From: an uncultured Pseudodesulfovibrio sp.
GTDB lineage: Bacteria > Desulfobacterota > Desulfovibrionia > Desulfovibrionales > Desulfovibrionaceae
Length of the DNA: 64,000 nucleotides
Direction of reading: 5' to 3'
NCBI RefSeq assembly: GCF_963662885.1
Contig: NZ_OY760059.1
Span: forward strand, 1,116,001-1,180,000
The position numbers were made by a program, and so were the translations under genes. Shown one piece after another: positions 28,190 through 36,024 of the stretch. The notes below the pieces were generated by a model. It worked only from the letters and a program-made list of their open reading frames with translations. It ran no database searches and had not been told where the DNA came from. Position 1 is the first letter of the stretch. Every line of letters begins with the position of its first letter.

Positions 28190-29574
28190 ACGAAGAACGT
28201 ATAGCATTGATAGTAGACGACGAACCGGGCCACCGCATGATGGTTCGGGCCGTGCTTGAGGACGACGGTTGGATGGTGCTTGAAGCCGAGTCCGGCGAAC
28301 GCGCCCTGACCGTGCTGGCCGAGGAGGCCGAGTCCGATACCTACCCGGACGTGGCCATGGTGGACATGAAGATGCCCGGCATGGACGGCATGCAACTGCT
28401 CAAGGAACTTCAGGTCCGGCGGCCCTCCATGCCCGTGGTCCTGCTGACCGCCTTCGGCTCTGTGGGCAGCGCCGTGGACGCCATGAAGCGCGGGGCCTTC
28501 GACTACCTGACCAAGCCCGCGGACAACGACGAGCTGACCGCGGTGCTCGGCAAGGCGTTCGAATACCACAAGCTGCTCGACGAGAACGCCCGGCTGCGCG
28601 CCGAGGTGGGAAGCGAGCCGGATTTCATCGGGGCCAGCCCCGGCATCGAACTGGTCCGCAACCTGGTTGGCCAGGCCGGGCCCACCGAGGCCACGGTGCT
28701 CATCCTCGGCCCCAGCGGCACCGGTAAGGAGCTGGTGGCCGAAGGACTGCACAAAGCCAGCCTGCGAGCCGACAAGCCGCTCATCAAGGTCAACTGTGCG
28801 GCCCTGCCCGACGATCTCCTTGAATCCGAACTTTTCGGCTACGAAAAGGGCGCCTTCACCGGCGCGGTCAAGGACAAGCCCGGCCGGTTCCAGCTGGCCG
28901 ACGGCGGCACCCTGTTCCTGGACGAGATCGGCGAAATGCCCGCTCCGCTCCAGGCCAAGCTGCTGCGCGCCCTCCAGGAAAAGACCGTGGAGCCGCTCGG
29001 TTCGGTCCGCACTATCCAGGTCGATACCCGGATCATCGCGGCCACCAACCGCAACCTCAAGAAAGAGGTCGAGGCGGGCCGCTTCCGCGAAGACCTGTAC
29101 TACCGTCTGGCCGTGCTCGAAATCCGCATCCCGCCCCTGTGCGAGCGCAAGGAGGACCTGCCGCTGCTGGTCAGCTTCCTGCTGCGGCGGCTGGGCAACA
29201 AGAACAACAAGATCATCCGCACCGTCACTCCGGCCTTTCTCGACGCACTGTCCGGTTACGACTGGCCCGGCAACGTCCGCGAGCTGGAAAACGTACTCGA
29301 GCGCGCCCTGATTTTGTCGAGGTCCGACGCGCTCGGACCGGACCTTCTGCCGCCCCAGATCACCGGCGCGCGAGATAATGTCATCGACATGGAGTTCCAC
29401 CACGGGGGACGGCCCGCGCCCACGCCAGCCAACCTCGAGGAAGCCGAAAAACAGGCCATCATCCAGGCCCTCGAGGAAAACGGCAACCACCGCGAACGCA
29501 CTGCCGAAGCCCTCGGCATCAGCCGCCGCACCCTGCAGTATAAACTCAAAAAGTACGGTTTAACCCGCCGCTAG
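28186..29574 (+). CDS. Sigma-54-dependent response regulator (ZraR/NtrC type)
   Basis: A 462-residue activator. The receiver domain (7-120) has the acidic pocket DDE at 11-13, phospho-acceptor Asp60 (MVDMKMPG), and TKPAD late in the domain. The AAA+ domain (about 142-370) has Walker A GPSGTGKE, where the usual Glu is Pro, and GAFTGA for sigma-54 contact, so transcription activation at RpoN promoters is expected. The C-terminal Fis-type helix-turn-helix (RERTAEALGISRRTLQYKLKKYG) binds DNA. The 4-base overlap with the kinase gene indicates coupled translation. The obvious target is the promoter at 24688-24706, making the operon self-activating. Confidence 0.95.
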   Translation: MNEERIALIVDDEPGHRMMVRAVLEDDGWMVLEAESGERALTVLAEEAESDTYPDVAMVDMKMPGMDGMQLLKELQVRRPSMPVVLLTAFGSVGSAVDAMKRGAFDYLTKPADNDELTAVLGKAFEYHKLLDENARLRAEVGSEPDFIGASPGIELVRNLVGQAGPTEATVLILGPSGTGKELVAEGLHKASLRADKPLIKVNCAALPDDLLESELFGYEKGAFTGAVKDKPGRFQLADGGTLFLDEIGEMPAPLQAKLLRALQEKTVEPLGSVRTIQVDTRIIAATNRNLKKEVEAGRFREDLYYRLAVLEIRIPPLCERKEDLPLLVSFLLRRLGNKNNKIIRTVTPAFLDALSGYDWPGNVRELENVLERALILSRSDALGPDLLPPQITGARDNVIDMEFHHGGRPAPTPANLEEAEKQAIIQALEENGNHRERTAEALGISRRTLQYKLKKYGLTRR

Positions 29575-29588
29575 CAGCGGGTTAAACC
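29557..29588 (+). terminator. Hairpin spanning the end of the response-regulator gene
   Basis: GGTTTAACCCGC pairs with GCGGGTTAAACC on either side of the TAG stop. No T-run follows, so termination would need Rho or the neighbouring repeat. Confidence 0.5.
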
Positions 29589-29698
29589 GCCTCCGGCGGC
29601 CGGGGGAAGGGGAGAGGGAAACCCTTTGAAAAGGGCTTTCCCTCTCCCCTTCCCCCGGACCCCCATCCCCTCTTCCTTCCTAAACTTTATGTCGCCGC
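29589..29698. repeat. Dispersed intergenic hairpin repeat, copy A
   Basis: An almost perfect palindrome (29602-29656: GGGGGAAGGGGAGAGGGAAA with its complement around CCTTTGAAAAGG), flanked by CCTCCGGCGGCC on the left and by CCTAAACTTTAT...GCCGCC on the right. The same layout recurs at 43947-44062, and the flanking phrases also occur around the copies at 44160 and 45770. Confidence 0.85.
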
Positions 29699-29779
29699 CT
29701 CTGGCGGGGCGGGTTGCGCTGCTTCAGCTTTTGGAGCCGGAGGCCGTATAGTTGCGTCCGCACGTCCTCGCCGAAGGCA

Positions 29780-29843
29780 TACAAAAAGTTCTGGAGGGGG
29801 AGTCCAGAGGGGGAACCTCTTCCAAGAGGTTCCCCCTCTGGAC
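29780..29843. repeat. Dispersed intergenic hairpin repeat, copy B
   Basis: 29802-29843 is a perfect 20-bp stem with a 2-base loop (GTCCAGAGGGGGAACCTCTT and complement), preceded by AAAAAGTTCTGGAGGGGGA. The copy at 45770-45846 contains the same stem in opposite orientation with the same AACTTTTT flank. Confidence 0.85.
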
Positions 29844-30164
29844 GATCGCTGCTGTCCTCATCCGTAGGGCTCGAAGACTCGCCAACGGCTGGAGGCCCGG
29901 AGGCATTCTTTTCCCCTCCCAAGTCGCTTTTTTATGCTTACCGGCTGCTCAAGGCCGATGGACCGCGCCGGACCCCATCCGGGACAAGGTCGGCGGCTCG
30001 GGCTTTAGCGCTCCTTCTGCACGACACTTGGCCAAGAGTTCGCCTTTGTTGTGGGAACGGCGAGATTTTTTGTCCAAGCCATGGTATGGTTCCCTTTCCG
30101 CTGCTTCCCACGGGATCGTGAGCCCGGGTGGGAGCACTTTAGAAAACCATAAGGAGATTTGACC
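29844..30164. other. Intergenic remainder before the alpha/beta hydrolase
   Basis: About 320 bases with no credible gene. It includes one further GGAGGCATTC phrase typical of the repeat family (near 29898). AAGGAG at the right end is the ribosome site for the hydrolase at 30165. Confidence 0.4.
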
Positions 30165-30998
30165 ATGGCTATATTACAGACCAAGGACGGCGTGGAAATC
30201 TATTACAAGGACTGGGGTTCCGAGTCCGCACAGCCGATCGTGTTCCATCACGGCTGGCCCTTGACCGCCGATGAATGGGATTCGCAGATGCTCTACTTCT
30301 TGGACAAGGGGTTCCGCGTCATCGCTTTCGACCGCCGGGGCGACGGTCGTTCCACGCAGGTCGGGGACGGGATCAATATGGACAATTACGCGGCGGATAC
30401 CGCCGAGTTGGTGAATACGTTGGACCTGCGGGACACCGTCCAGATCGGTCATTCCACGGGCGGCGGCGTGGTCGCCCGCTACGTGGCCGGCGCGGAAAAG
30501 GGCCGGGTGGCCAAGGCCGTTCTCCTCGGCGCGGTACCTCCGATCATGGTAAAGTCCGACAGCAACCCCGAGGGCACGCCCATCGAGGTGTTCGACGGCT
30601 TCCGCGAGCAGTTGCTCAAGAACCGGGCGCAGTTCTATCATGACGTCGCTTCCGGGCCGTTCTACGGATTCAACCGCGACAACGTCGAGGCCCAGCCGGG
30701 CGTCGTCCTCAACTGGTGGCGCCAGGGGATGATGGGCGGGGTCAAGGCCCAGTACGATTGCGTCAAGGTCTTCTCCGAGACCGACTTCACCGAGGATTTG
30801 AAGAAGATGGACGTGCCCACCCTGGTCATGCACGGCGAGGACGACCAGGTCGTGCCGATTCAGGACGCGGCCATGCGTTCGATCAAGATGCTCAAGAACG
30901 GAACCCTGAAAACCTATCCGGGATATCCCCATGGCATGGCGACGATCCATGCGGACGTCATCAATAAGGATATTCTCGCTTTCATTCAGGGCAACTGA
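30165..30998 (+). CDS. Alpha/beta hydrolase, non-haem chloroperoxidase/arylesterase type
   Basis: Cofactor-free hydrolase of 277 residues. The catalytic triad is Ser97 in GHSTGGG, Asp227 in GEDDQVVP and His256 in YPGYPHGM, all typical of the bacterial arylesterase/perhydrolase subgroup once called non-haem haloperoxidases. HHGWPLTADEW supplies the oxyanion-hole segment. There is no signal peptide, so it is cytoplasmic. AAGGAG lies eight bases upstream of the ATG at 30165, which is chosen over a TTG six bases earlier. The gene stands alone between dispersed repeats and its own strong terminator, which fits a cassette-like acquisition (inference). Substrate unknown. Confidence 0.9.
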   Translation: MAILQTKDGVEIYYKDWGSESAQPIVFHHGWPLTADEWDSQMLYFLDKGFRVIAFDRRGDGRSTQVGDGINMDNYAADTAELVNTLDLRDTVQIGHSTGGGVVARYVAGAEKGRVAKAVLLGAVPPIMVKSDSNPEGTPIEVFDGFREQLLKNRAQFYHDVASGPFYGFNRDNVEAQPGVVLNWWRQGMMGGVKAQYDCVKVFSETDFTEDLKKMDVPTLVMHGEDDQVVPIQDAAMRSIKMLKNGTLKTYPGYPHGMATIHADVINKDILAFIQGN

Positions 30999-31023
30999 TC
31001 CGACAGGCGCTGAAATATGTCAG

Positions 31024-31063
31024 GAGGACCGGTTCGGCGTCGCCGAATCGGTCCTCGTTTTTT
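31024..31063. terminator. Intrinsic terminator after the alpha/beta hydrolase
   Basis: GAGGACCGGTTCGGCG pairs with its near-complement (one G-T mismatch) around TC and is followed by TTTTTT. The minus-strand gene to the right ends 17 bases away and may share it. Confidence 0.88.
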
Positions 31064-31079
31064 GCGGTCCCCGGCGCGG

Positions 31080-32261
31080 TCAGCTCAAGGCGTGGGCCCG
31101 GATTTCATCCAGGCGGGCCAGGTAGTCGGTACGGTAGAGATGCCCGTTGTCGGTGAAGGTCGCGGCGATGGGGCGGTGGGTGTCGCAGAAGATGGACAGG
31201 AGCGGATTTTTGAAGATGCGGCCATAGGCGCGGATCATGTGCAGGGTATTGTGGCACACGGGCATGAACTCGCCGGATGCGGCCAGCAGGGGGGTGCGGT
31301 CACGGGAGAGGTCCATGAAAAAGCTGCCCACCGCTTCCGCCCAGGGGTAGTTGCGCTCGCTCGCGAATCGGTCGATGACCGCCTCGTCGTCCATGACGGA
31401 GGGTTGCCACGGCCGGTCCCATTCGGAGGGCGGGGTCTCGCCCGCATCGTACCGGATTTCCCCGGTCTCCATGAAGGTCGCGATCTTGTCGGCCAGCCGG
31501 GCCCACAGCGGGCCGATGTGCTCCACGTCTCGCGAGGCGTGCAGACCGGTGACCCTTCCCTGCTGTTCTTCCAGCTCGATTTTGAGAAACGGGCAGTGCG
31601 CTTCGATGCCTTCACCGGACTCCCGCCATATCCCGCCGAACACTCTGTTCACGTCGAGCGGACGCACGCCCAGTTCGCGTTCCCAGACGGCATAGTGGGC
31701 CTGGGCCTCTCGGCTCAGGGTCGGCCATGCTTCAAGGTAGGAATACGGGGCCGGACCAAAGGCGGGGTAGTGGTTCAGGCGGGTGACCAGGACTATCGGC
31801 GTGTCCGGCAGCCGTTCACGGATGTGCGAGAGGAATTGCCCGAAGCGTTTGAGGTATGTGGCAGGGTTGGGGGCGATGGCGCGGCAGTGGGTATCCATCC
31901 AGGCGGCCAGTTCCGGGTCGGCGCGCCATGCCGCCGGGTTCATGTGAAAGATGAAGCCGTCGCGTTCATGCCGGAACAGCGGGGCGGTCTCGTGGAAAAG
32001 GTTGAGGACCAGAAGGGCGGGCGGCTCACCCGTAGATTCGGGGTGGCCGGGCAGGCCGAACTGGTCTTCGGGCTGTCGTCCGTTGAAGGCGTCGTTCAGG
32101 TCGTGCTTGAGAACAAGCCGGGCAAGGACGGCCGGGATTCCGTCCGGGTGGCTGGCATGGGTCATGGGCGAGGCCAACTCGGCGTGTCCCACGGGCAGGC
32201 CGAGCCCGGCCACGGATCGGGACAGGAAATCCATTTGACAGTTGCCCAGAAAGTACAGCAT
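31080..32261 (-). CDS. Uncharacterised protein with an N-terminal GNCQ motif (WcbI/SGNH-like)
   Basis: A 393-residue protein without signal peptide or membrane span. It opens MLYFLGNCQMDFLSR; the GNCQ near a hydrophobic strand at the very start resembles the WcbI-type polysaccharide-biosynthesis and related SGNH-like acyltransferase/hydrolase proteins. HETAPLFRHERDGFIFHMNP, VTRLNHYPAFGPAPY and the late DTHRPI block look like fixed catalytic or structural motifs, but I cannot assign catalytic residues. It stands alone, divergent from the MBL gene with only 65 bases between, so the promoters are close. The family is only a suggestion; the function is unknown. Confidence 0.5.
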   Translation of the reverse strand: MLYFLGNCQMDFLSRSVAGLGLPVGHAELASPMTHASHPDGIPAVLARLVLKHDLNDAFNGRQPEDQFGLPGHPESTGEPPALLVLNLFHETAPLFRHERDGFIFHMNPAAWRADPELAAWMDTHCRAIAPNPATYLKRFGQFLSHIRERLPDTPIVLVTRLNHYPAFGPAPYSYLEAWPTLSREAQAHYAVWERELGVRPLDVNRVFGGIWRESGEGIEAHCPFLKIELEEQQGRVTGLHASRDVEHIGPLWARLADKIATFMETGEIRYDAGETPPSEWDRPWQPSVMDDEAVIDRFASERNYPWAEAVGSFFMDLSRDRTPLLAASGEFMPVCHNTLHMIRAYGRIFKNPLLSIFCDTHRPIAATFTDNGHLYRTDYLARLDEIRAHALS

Positions 32262-32326
32262 TCTTATCCTTGCGAAATCGTTAACGTCATCTTCTGCATA
32301 CGCATTGAAGCGGGACAGGGCAACCC

Positions 32327-32953
32327 ATGGCCGTATTGACCATCGAAACCTTCATTCTCGGTCCGGACGAGACCAACTGCTACCTGGTGAGCCAAAACGA
32401 CCGCGCCGTGGTCGTGGACGTCGGTCTGGAGCCGAACCGGTTGATCGAACGCATCAGCGCTCTCGATCTGGCACTGGAGGGGGTGTACCTGACCCATTTC
32501 CACATGGACCATATCGGCGGGGTCAAGGAACTGCTTGAGGCCCATCCCGCCCCGGTCTTTGCCAGCGGAGAGGATGAATTCCTCAAGGAGTTCTCCTTCG
32601 AGGCAGGCGGTTGCCGGGAATTCGCCCAATACATCGACTTCCCGTACACGACCATTACGCCTGGGCGGCGCACCGCGCTGGGCCAGCCGCTCATGGTCCT
32701 GGACACCCCGGGACACACGCCGGGCAGTCTGTCCTATTTCTTTCCGGCCGCCGGGTGCGTGTTCGTGGGCGATCTGTTGTTCATGATCGCCGTGGGCCGC
32801 ACCGACCTGCCGCGCGGCAGCTCGCCGGAACTGCTCGGCTCCATCCGTTCTCGCATCTTCACCCTGCCGGACGAGACCCGCGTCTATTCCGGGCATGGGC
32901 CCATGACCACCGTGCGCCATGAAAAGGCGAACAACCCGCACTTCATATTTTAA
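32327..32953 (+). CDS. MBL-fold metallo-hydrolase, glyoxalase II-like
   Basis: A 208-residue metallo-beta-lactamase-fold hydrolase. The metal-binding signature THFHMDH lies at 56-62, followed by the DTPGHTPGS block with a second metal histidine, a VGDLLF segment with the bridging aspartate, and SGHGPMTT with the last histidine. All ligands of a dinuclear site are in place. The short C-terminus lacks the glutathione-binding helical domain of true glyoxalase II, so it belongs to the small YcbL/hydroxyacylglutathione-hydrolase-like group that acts on thioesters or similar. It has no obvious operon partner. Confidence 0.9.
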   Translation: MAVLTIETFILGPDETNCYLVSQNDRAVVVDVGLEPNRLIERISALDLALEGVYLTHFHMDHIGGVKELLEAHPAPVFASGEDEFLKEFSFEAGGCREFAQYIDFPYTTITPGRRTALGQPLMVLDTPGHTPGSLSYFFPAAGCVFVGDLLFMIAVGRTDLPRGSSPELLGSIRSRIFTLPDETRVYSGHGPMTTVRHEKANNPHFIF

Positions 32954-33065
32954 GGCCTTGATCCCGGCAGGATAGGGTTTACCTTTCCAGCGCGTATGGT
33001 GTAGCGTAGCCGTACCGTCCGGAAACCTGTTCCGGCTATAAGGTCTCAACGCAAGGAATTACGCC

Positions 33066-34310
33066 GTGTCCTCCAAAATTTCGCATCTTGTCCTGGCCTG
33101 TGTCCTCTCCCTGATTGTCGCCCTGCCGGGCTACGCCGCCGACGAAAAGAAGACTTCCGAGTGGGGCACCGTCACCGGTCAGACCCGTCTTTATTATTTC
33201 ACCCAGCGGAACAAAACCACGGGCCAGCAATTCGACTCGGTCCGTGAGTCCCTGGCTCTGGGCGGCTGGCTCAAGTACGAGACGCCGTGGATCGCCGACT
33301 ACTTCGGCGTGGGCGCAGCGCTGTACGGGACGGCGCCGCTGACCGGCGAGCTCAACCAGAGGGACGAGGGCGGCACCGGTCTGCTTAGCAGCACCAACGA
33401 GGGCTTCGCGGTCCTGGGCGAGGCCTATCTCAAGGTCCGCTACGCCGACACAGAGGCGCGCATCTGGCGGCAGCGCATCGAGAGCCCGTTCATCAACAGC
33501 AACGACAGCCGTATGCTCCCCCAGACCTTCGAGGCCTACGGACTCAAAACCGGAGCCATCGACAACCTGGAGTTGTCCCTGTTCTGGGTGGACAAGGAAA
33601 AGGGTCGCGACACCGAGCTGTTCAAATCCATGAGCTATATGGCCGGACTCAGGAACGTGGACCGCGGCGTGATCATGGCCGGGGCCGACTGGCAGCCCGT
33701 CGACAAGCTGCCGCTGCGCTTCTGGAACTACTACGCTCCGGACCTGGACAACACCTTCTTCACCCAGCTCAAATACACCTTCGGCGACCCTGAGGGCGTT
33801 CAGTATGCCGTGCTCTTCCAGGGCGTTGATCAGCGCAGCGTGGGCGACCAGCTCAACGGTACCTACAATGCGAGCGAGGCCGGGCTCATGGGTACACTCA
33901 TGTACGACGGGTTTACCTTCGACCTCGGTGGCTCCATCGTGGACGGAGCCAGTGGCATCCGCAACTCCTGGGGCGTGTACCCGTTCTTCAACAACATGAT
34001 GAATTACAACTTCAGCCGATCGGGAGAAAAGTCCATCTACCTCAGCCTGGGGTACGACTTCTCGCATCTGGGCTGGGACGGCTACCGGGCCCAGCTGCAG
34101 GCCGGGTTCGGCGACACGCCGGATACGGGTGTTCATGCCTCCTTTGACCGTAGCGAGTACGACCTGAATCTCTATTACGATTTCGACGGCGACCTGAAGG
34201 GGCTCGGAGCGCTCGCCCGCTTCTCCTATCAGGACGCGGACGAGAGCATGGGCGGCCGGGACGGCTATCAGGTCCGCCTGCGTCTGCAATACAACTTCCA
34301 GTTGCTCTAA
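33066..34310 (+). CDS. Outer-membrane porin, OprD/Opr-type
   Basis: A 414-residue exported protein with signal peptide 1-24 (VALPGYA). The mature chain is made of alternating aromatic/hydrophobic beta-strand segments (VTGQTRLYYF, GVGAALYGTAPL, AYLKVRYAD) separated by charged loops, and ends QVRLRLQYNFQLL, close to the usual aromatic C-terminal strand of porins. WRQRIESPFINSNDSRMLPQTFEAYGL is the pore-loop motif of the Campylobacterota/Desulfo OprD-like family. GTG is the start, with AAGGA nine bases upstream. It presumably passes small organic acids or cations; no transporter partner is adjacent. Confidence 0.82.
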   Translation: MSSKISHLVLACVLSLIVALPGYAADEKKTSEWGTVTGQTRLYYFTQRNKTTGQQFDSVRESLALGGWLKYETPWIADYFGVGAALYGTAPLTGELNQRDEGGTGLLSSTNEGFAVLGEAYLKVRYADTEARIWRQRIESPFINSNDSRMLPQTFEAYGLKTGAIDNLELSLFWVDKEKGRDTELFKSMSYMAGLRNVDRGVIMAGADWQPVDKLPLRFWNYYAPDLDNTFFTQLKYTFGDPEGVQYAVLFQGVDQRSVGDQLNGTYNASEAGLMGTLMYDGFTFDLGGSIVDGASGIRNSWGVYPFFNNMMNYNFSRSGEKSIYLSLGYDFSHLGWDGYRAQLQAGFGDTPDTGVHASFDRSEYDLNLYYDFDGDLKGLGALARFSYQDADESMGGRDGYQVRLRLQYNFQLL

Positions 34311-34412
34311 AAGGGGCGAGGCCTCGGGTTTTCGGCAAAAAGGGCTTTATGTCCTACGTGCTTTCTATTATGTTTCAGGTGGCTGACTTCCACAACCTCC
34401 GAGGAACGATAG

Positions 34413-35480
34413 ATGGCTGAAGAAAGCGCCCGGGTGAAGGCCGAACAAGGATTCGCGCCCGAGACCCTTGAAGCGGCAAAAAAACTGCTGAAAAAGCGGT
34501 TCAAGTTCATTAAGAACCCCGACGATTCCCTGAAGCGTCTGGCTCGGCACGGGGTCGAGCGCCTGGCCGCGGACATGGTCGCCAATCCGCACCGGTACGG
34601 ACGGTTCGACACGGATTCCCCCCTGCCCGAGGTTCACGCGCTGGATCCGCTGGACATCCTGCGCCACGACCACCAGCTTCCGGCATTGCCTCAGGTTTTT
34701 CTCGAGCTGCAACAGGCCATCAGTTCCCGGTCCACGTCGGCCGACGACCTGGCCAATATCATCAGCCAGGACCCGGGCCTGACCGCCTTCCTCCTGCGCA
34801 TGGTCAACTCCGCATTCTACTCGCTGCCCATGCAGATCGACACCATCTCGAGGGCCGTCACCGTCGTCGGCGTCAACCAGCTGTCCACCCTTGCCGTGGG
34901 TACCTCGGTCATGTCCCTGTTCAAGGATGTGCCCGCCGAGGTCATCAACATGGAGCAGTTCTGGAAACATTCCATCTGCTGCGGCCTCATCGCCCGACGG
35001 CTGTGCCGCATCACCGGCCAAGGTGATCCGGAACGCGCTTTCGTGTCCGGCCTGCTGCACGACATCGGCCAGCTCATTCTGCTTCAGGTGGAGCCGGAGC
35101 GGGCCACGGCCGTGCATGCCCATGCCATGGCCAAGGATGCGGTCCTGTTCGTGGAGGAAAAAGAGCTGCTCGGATTCGATCACGCCACCCTGGGCGGCAT
35201 GCTCCTGCGCAAGTGGAATTTCCCTTACGTCCTGGTTTCGGCGGTACTTGAACACCATCACCCCAAGATGGGCCACAAGGACGCCGAGCCGCTGTTGGTC
35301 CATTGCGCCGAGACCATTGCCACCGGTCTGGGCGTCGGCTCCAGCGGAGAGTTCTTTGTTCAGCCTCCCTCACTCGAGGTCTGGAACGCCATGAACTTCA
35401 CCCCGGAGTTGATGGATGAAATGGTCGAGGATCTGGACGAAGAGCTGGAAGAGGCCTTCGCCGTGCTCATCGACCAATAG
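34413..35480 (+). CDS. HDOD-domain protein
   Basis: A 355-residue cytoplasmic signalling protein. Residues about 1-65 are a charged helical lead; the HDOD domain fills roughly 88-285, starting LPALPQVFLEL and containing ISQDPGLTAFLLRMVNSAFY, LSTLAVGTSV and LLHDIGQLIL. The last has the HD pair, but the complete metal set of active phosphodiesterases is not clear, so it is probably a non-catalytic signalling domain. No receiver or GGDEF domain is attached. It lies between a porin and an Fe-S carrier without obvious linkage. HDOD proteins often work with c-di-GMP or stress systems (established for the family only). Confidence 0.9.
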   Translation: MAEESARVKAEQGFAPETLEAAKKLLKKRFKFIKNPDDSLKRLARHGVERLAADMVANPHRYGRFDTDSPLPEVHALDPLDILRHDHQLPALPQVFLELQQAISSRSTSADDLANIISQDPGLTAFLLRMVNSAFYSLPMQIDTISRAVTVVGVNQLSTLAVGTSVMSLFKDVPAEVINMEQFWKHSICCGLIARRLCRITGQGDPERAFVSGLLHDIGQLILLQVEPERATAVHAHAMAKDAVLFVEEKELLGFDHATLGGMLLRKWNFPYVLVSAVLEHHHPKMGHKDAEPLLVHCAETIATGLGVGSSGEFFVQPPSLEVWNAMNFTPELMDEMVEDLDEELEEAFAVLIDQ

Positions 35481-35591
35481 CCGGTCCGCAAAAGCGCTAT
35501 CCGCAACCCTTCGGTCAGCGCGCCGGGTTTGACAACCGGCGCGCCAGGCCGTAGATGTTCCGACCGAAACAGACGTTACGGAGGTTTTGTC

Positions 35592-35813
35592 ATGCGAGAA
35601 AAAGTTGAAGCCGTACTGGATAAGGTCCGTCCCATGCTCCAGGGCGACGGCGGCGATGTGGAATTGGTCGAAATCACCGATTCCGGCATCGTCAAGGTCC
35701 GTCTGACCGGCGCGTGCAAAGGCTGTCCCATGTCCCAGATGACCCTGAAAAACGGCATCGAACGGATCGTCCTCAAGGAACTTCCCGAAGTGAAGGGCGT
35801 CGAAGCCGTTTAG
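35592..35813 (+). CDS. NifU-like C-terminal-domain iron-sulfur carrier
   Basis: A 73-residue stand-alone NifU C-terminal (Nfu) domain. The CKGCP motif (Cys42, Cys45) binds a [4Fe-4S] cluster between two subunits and donates it to apoproteins. The upstream half (LDKVRPMLQGDGGDVELVEI) is the classic family signature. GGAGG lies eight bases before the ATG at 35592, so the shorter start is used. Sulfate reducers have many Fe-S proteins, which fits a carrier of this type. It is probably monocistronic and is followed by a structured segment. Confidence 0.95.
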   Translation: MREKVEAVLDKVRPMLQGDGGDVELVEITDSGIVKVRLTGACKGCPMSQMTLKNGIERIVLKELPEVKGVEAV

Positions 35814-35820
35814 CCGTGAC

Positions 35821-35901
35821 GATGCCTACGGCCTCCCATCCCCGCCTGCCCTCGTAAGTCTTTTGGGTACCTTTGCGAGGGGCGGTGAGCCGCAGGGCAT
35901 C
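35821..35901. other. Multi-stem structure after the NifU-like gene
   Basis: GATGCC (35821-35826) pairs with GGCATC (35896-35901); inside, CCCTCG pairs with CGAGGG around a 21-base loop. It has no T-run; it may be a 3-prime end structure or degenerate repeat. I could not assign it to a known RNA family. Confidence 0.45.
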
Positions 35902-35954
35902 GGATAGATATATTACATACTAGAAACCCCGCCGAGTTCGCACCATCCGCGAAG

Positions 35955-36018
35955 CGGCGATAAAAGTTTTGGAGATTCTTGAGAACCTTCTTCAAAAGGT
36001 TCTTAAGCCGCCGGAGGC
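35955..36018. repeat. Dispersed intergenic hairpin repeat that carries the gltX ribosome site
   Basis: AAAAGTTTTGGAGATTCTT then CTTGAGAACCTT / AAGGTTCTTAAG (35978-36007), ending CCGCCGGAGGCATTC. The block at 44160-44265 shares the same stem and tail. Here its GGAGG lies nine bases before the gltX ATG and serves as the Shine-Dalgarno sequence. Confidence 0.85.
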
Positions 36019-36024
36019 ATTCAT

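Noticed and set aside
29850..30150. Possible broken gene in the gap before the alpha/beta hydrolase
   Set aside because: No frame gives a recognisable protein fragment, only repeat flanks and mixed-composition sequence.
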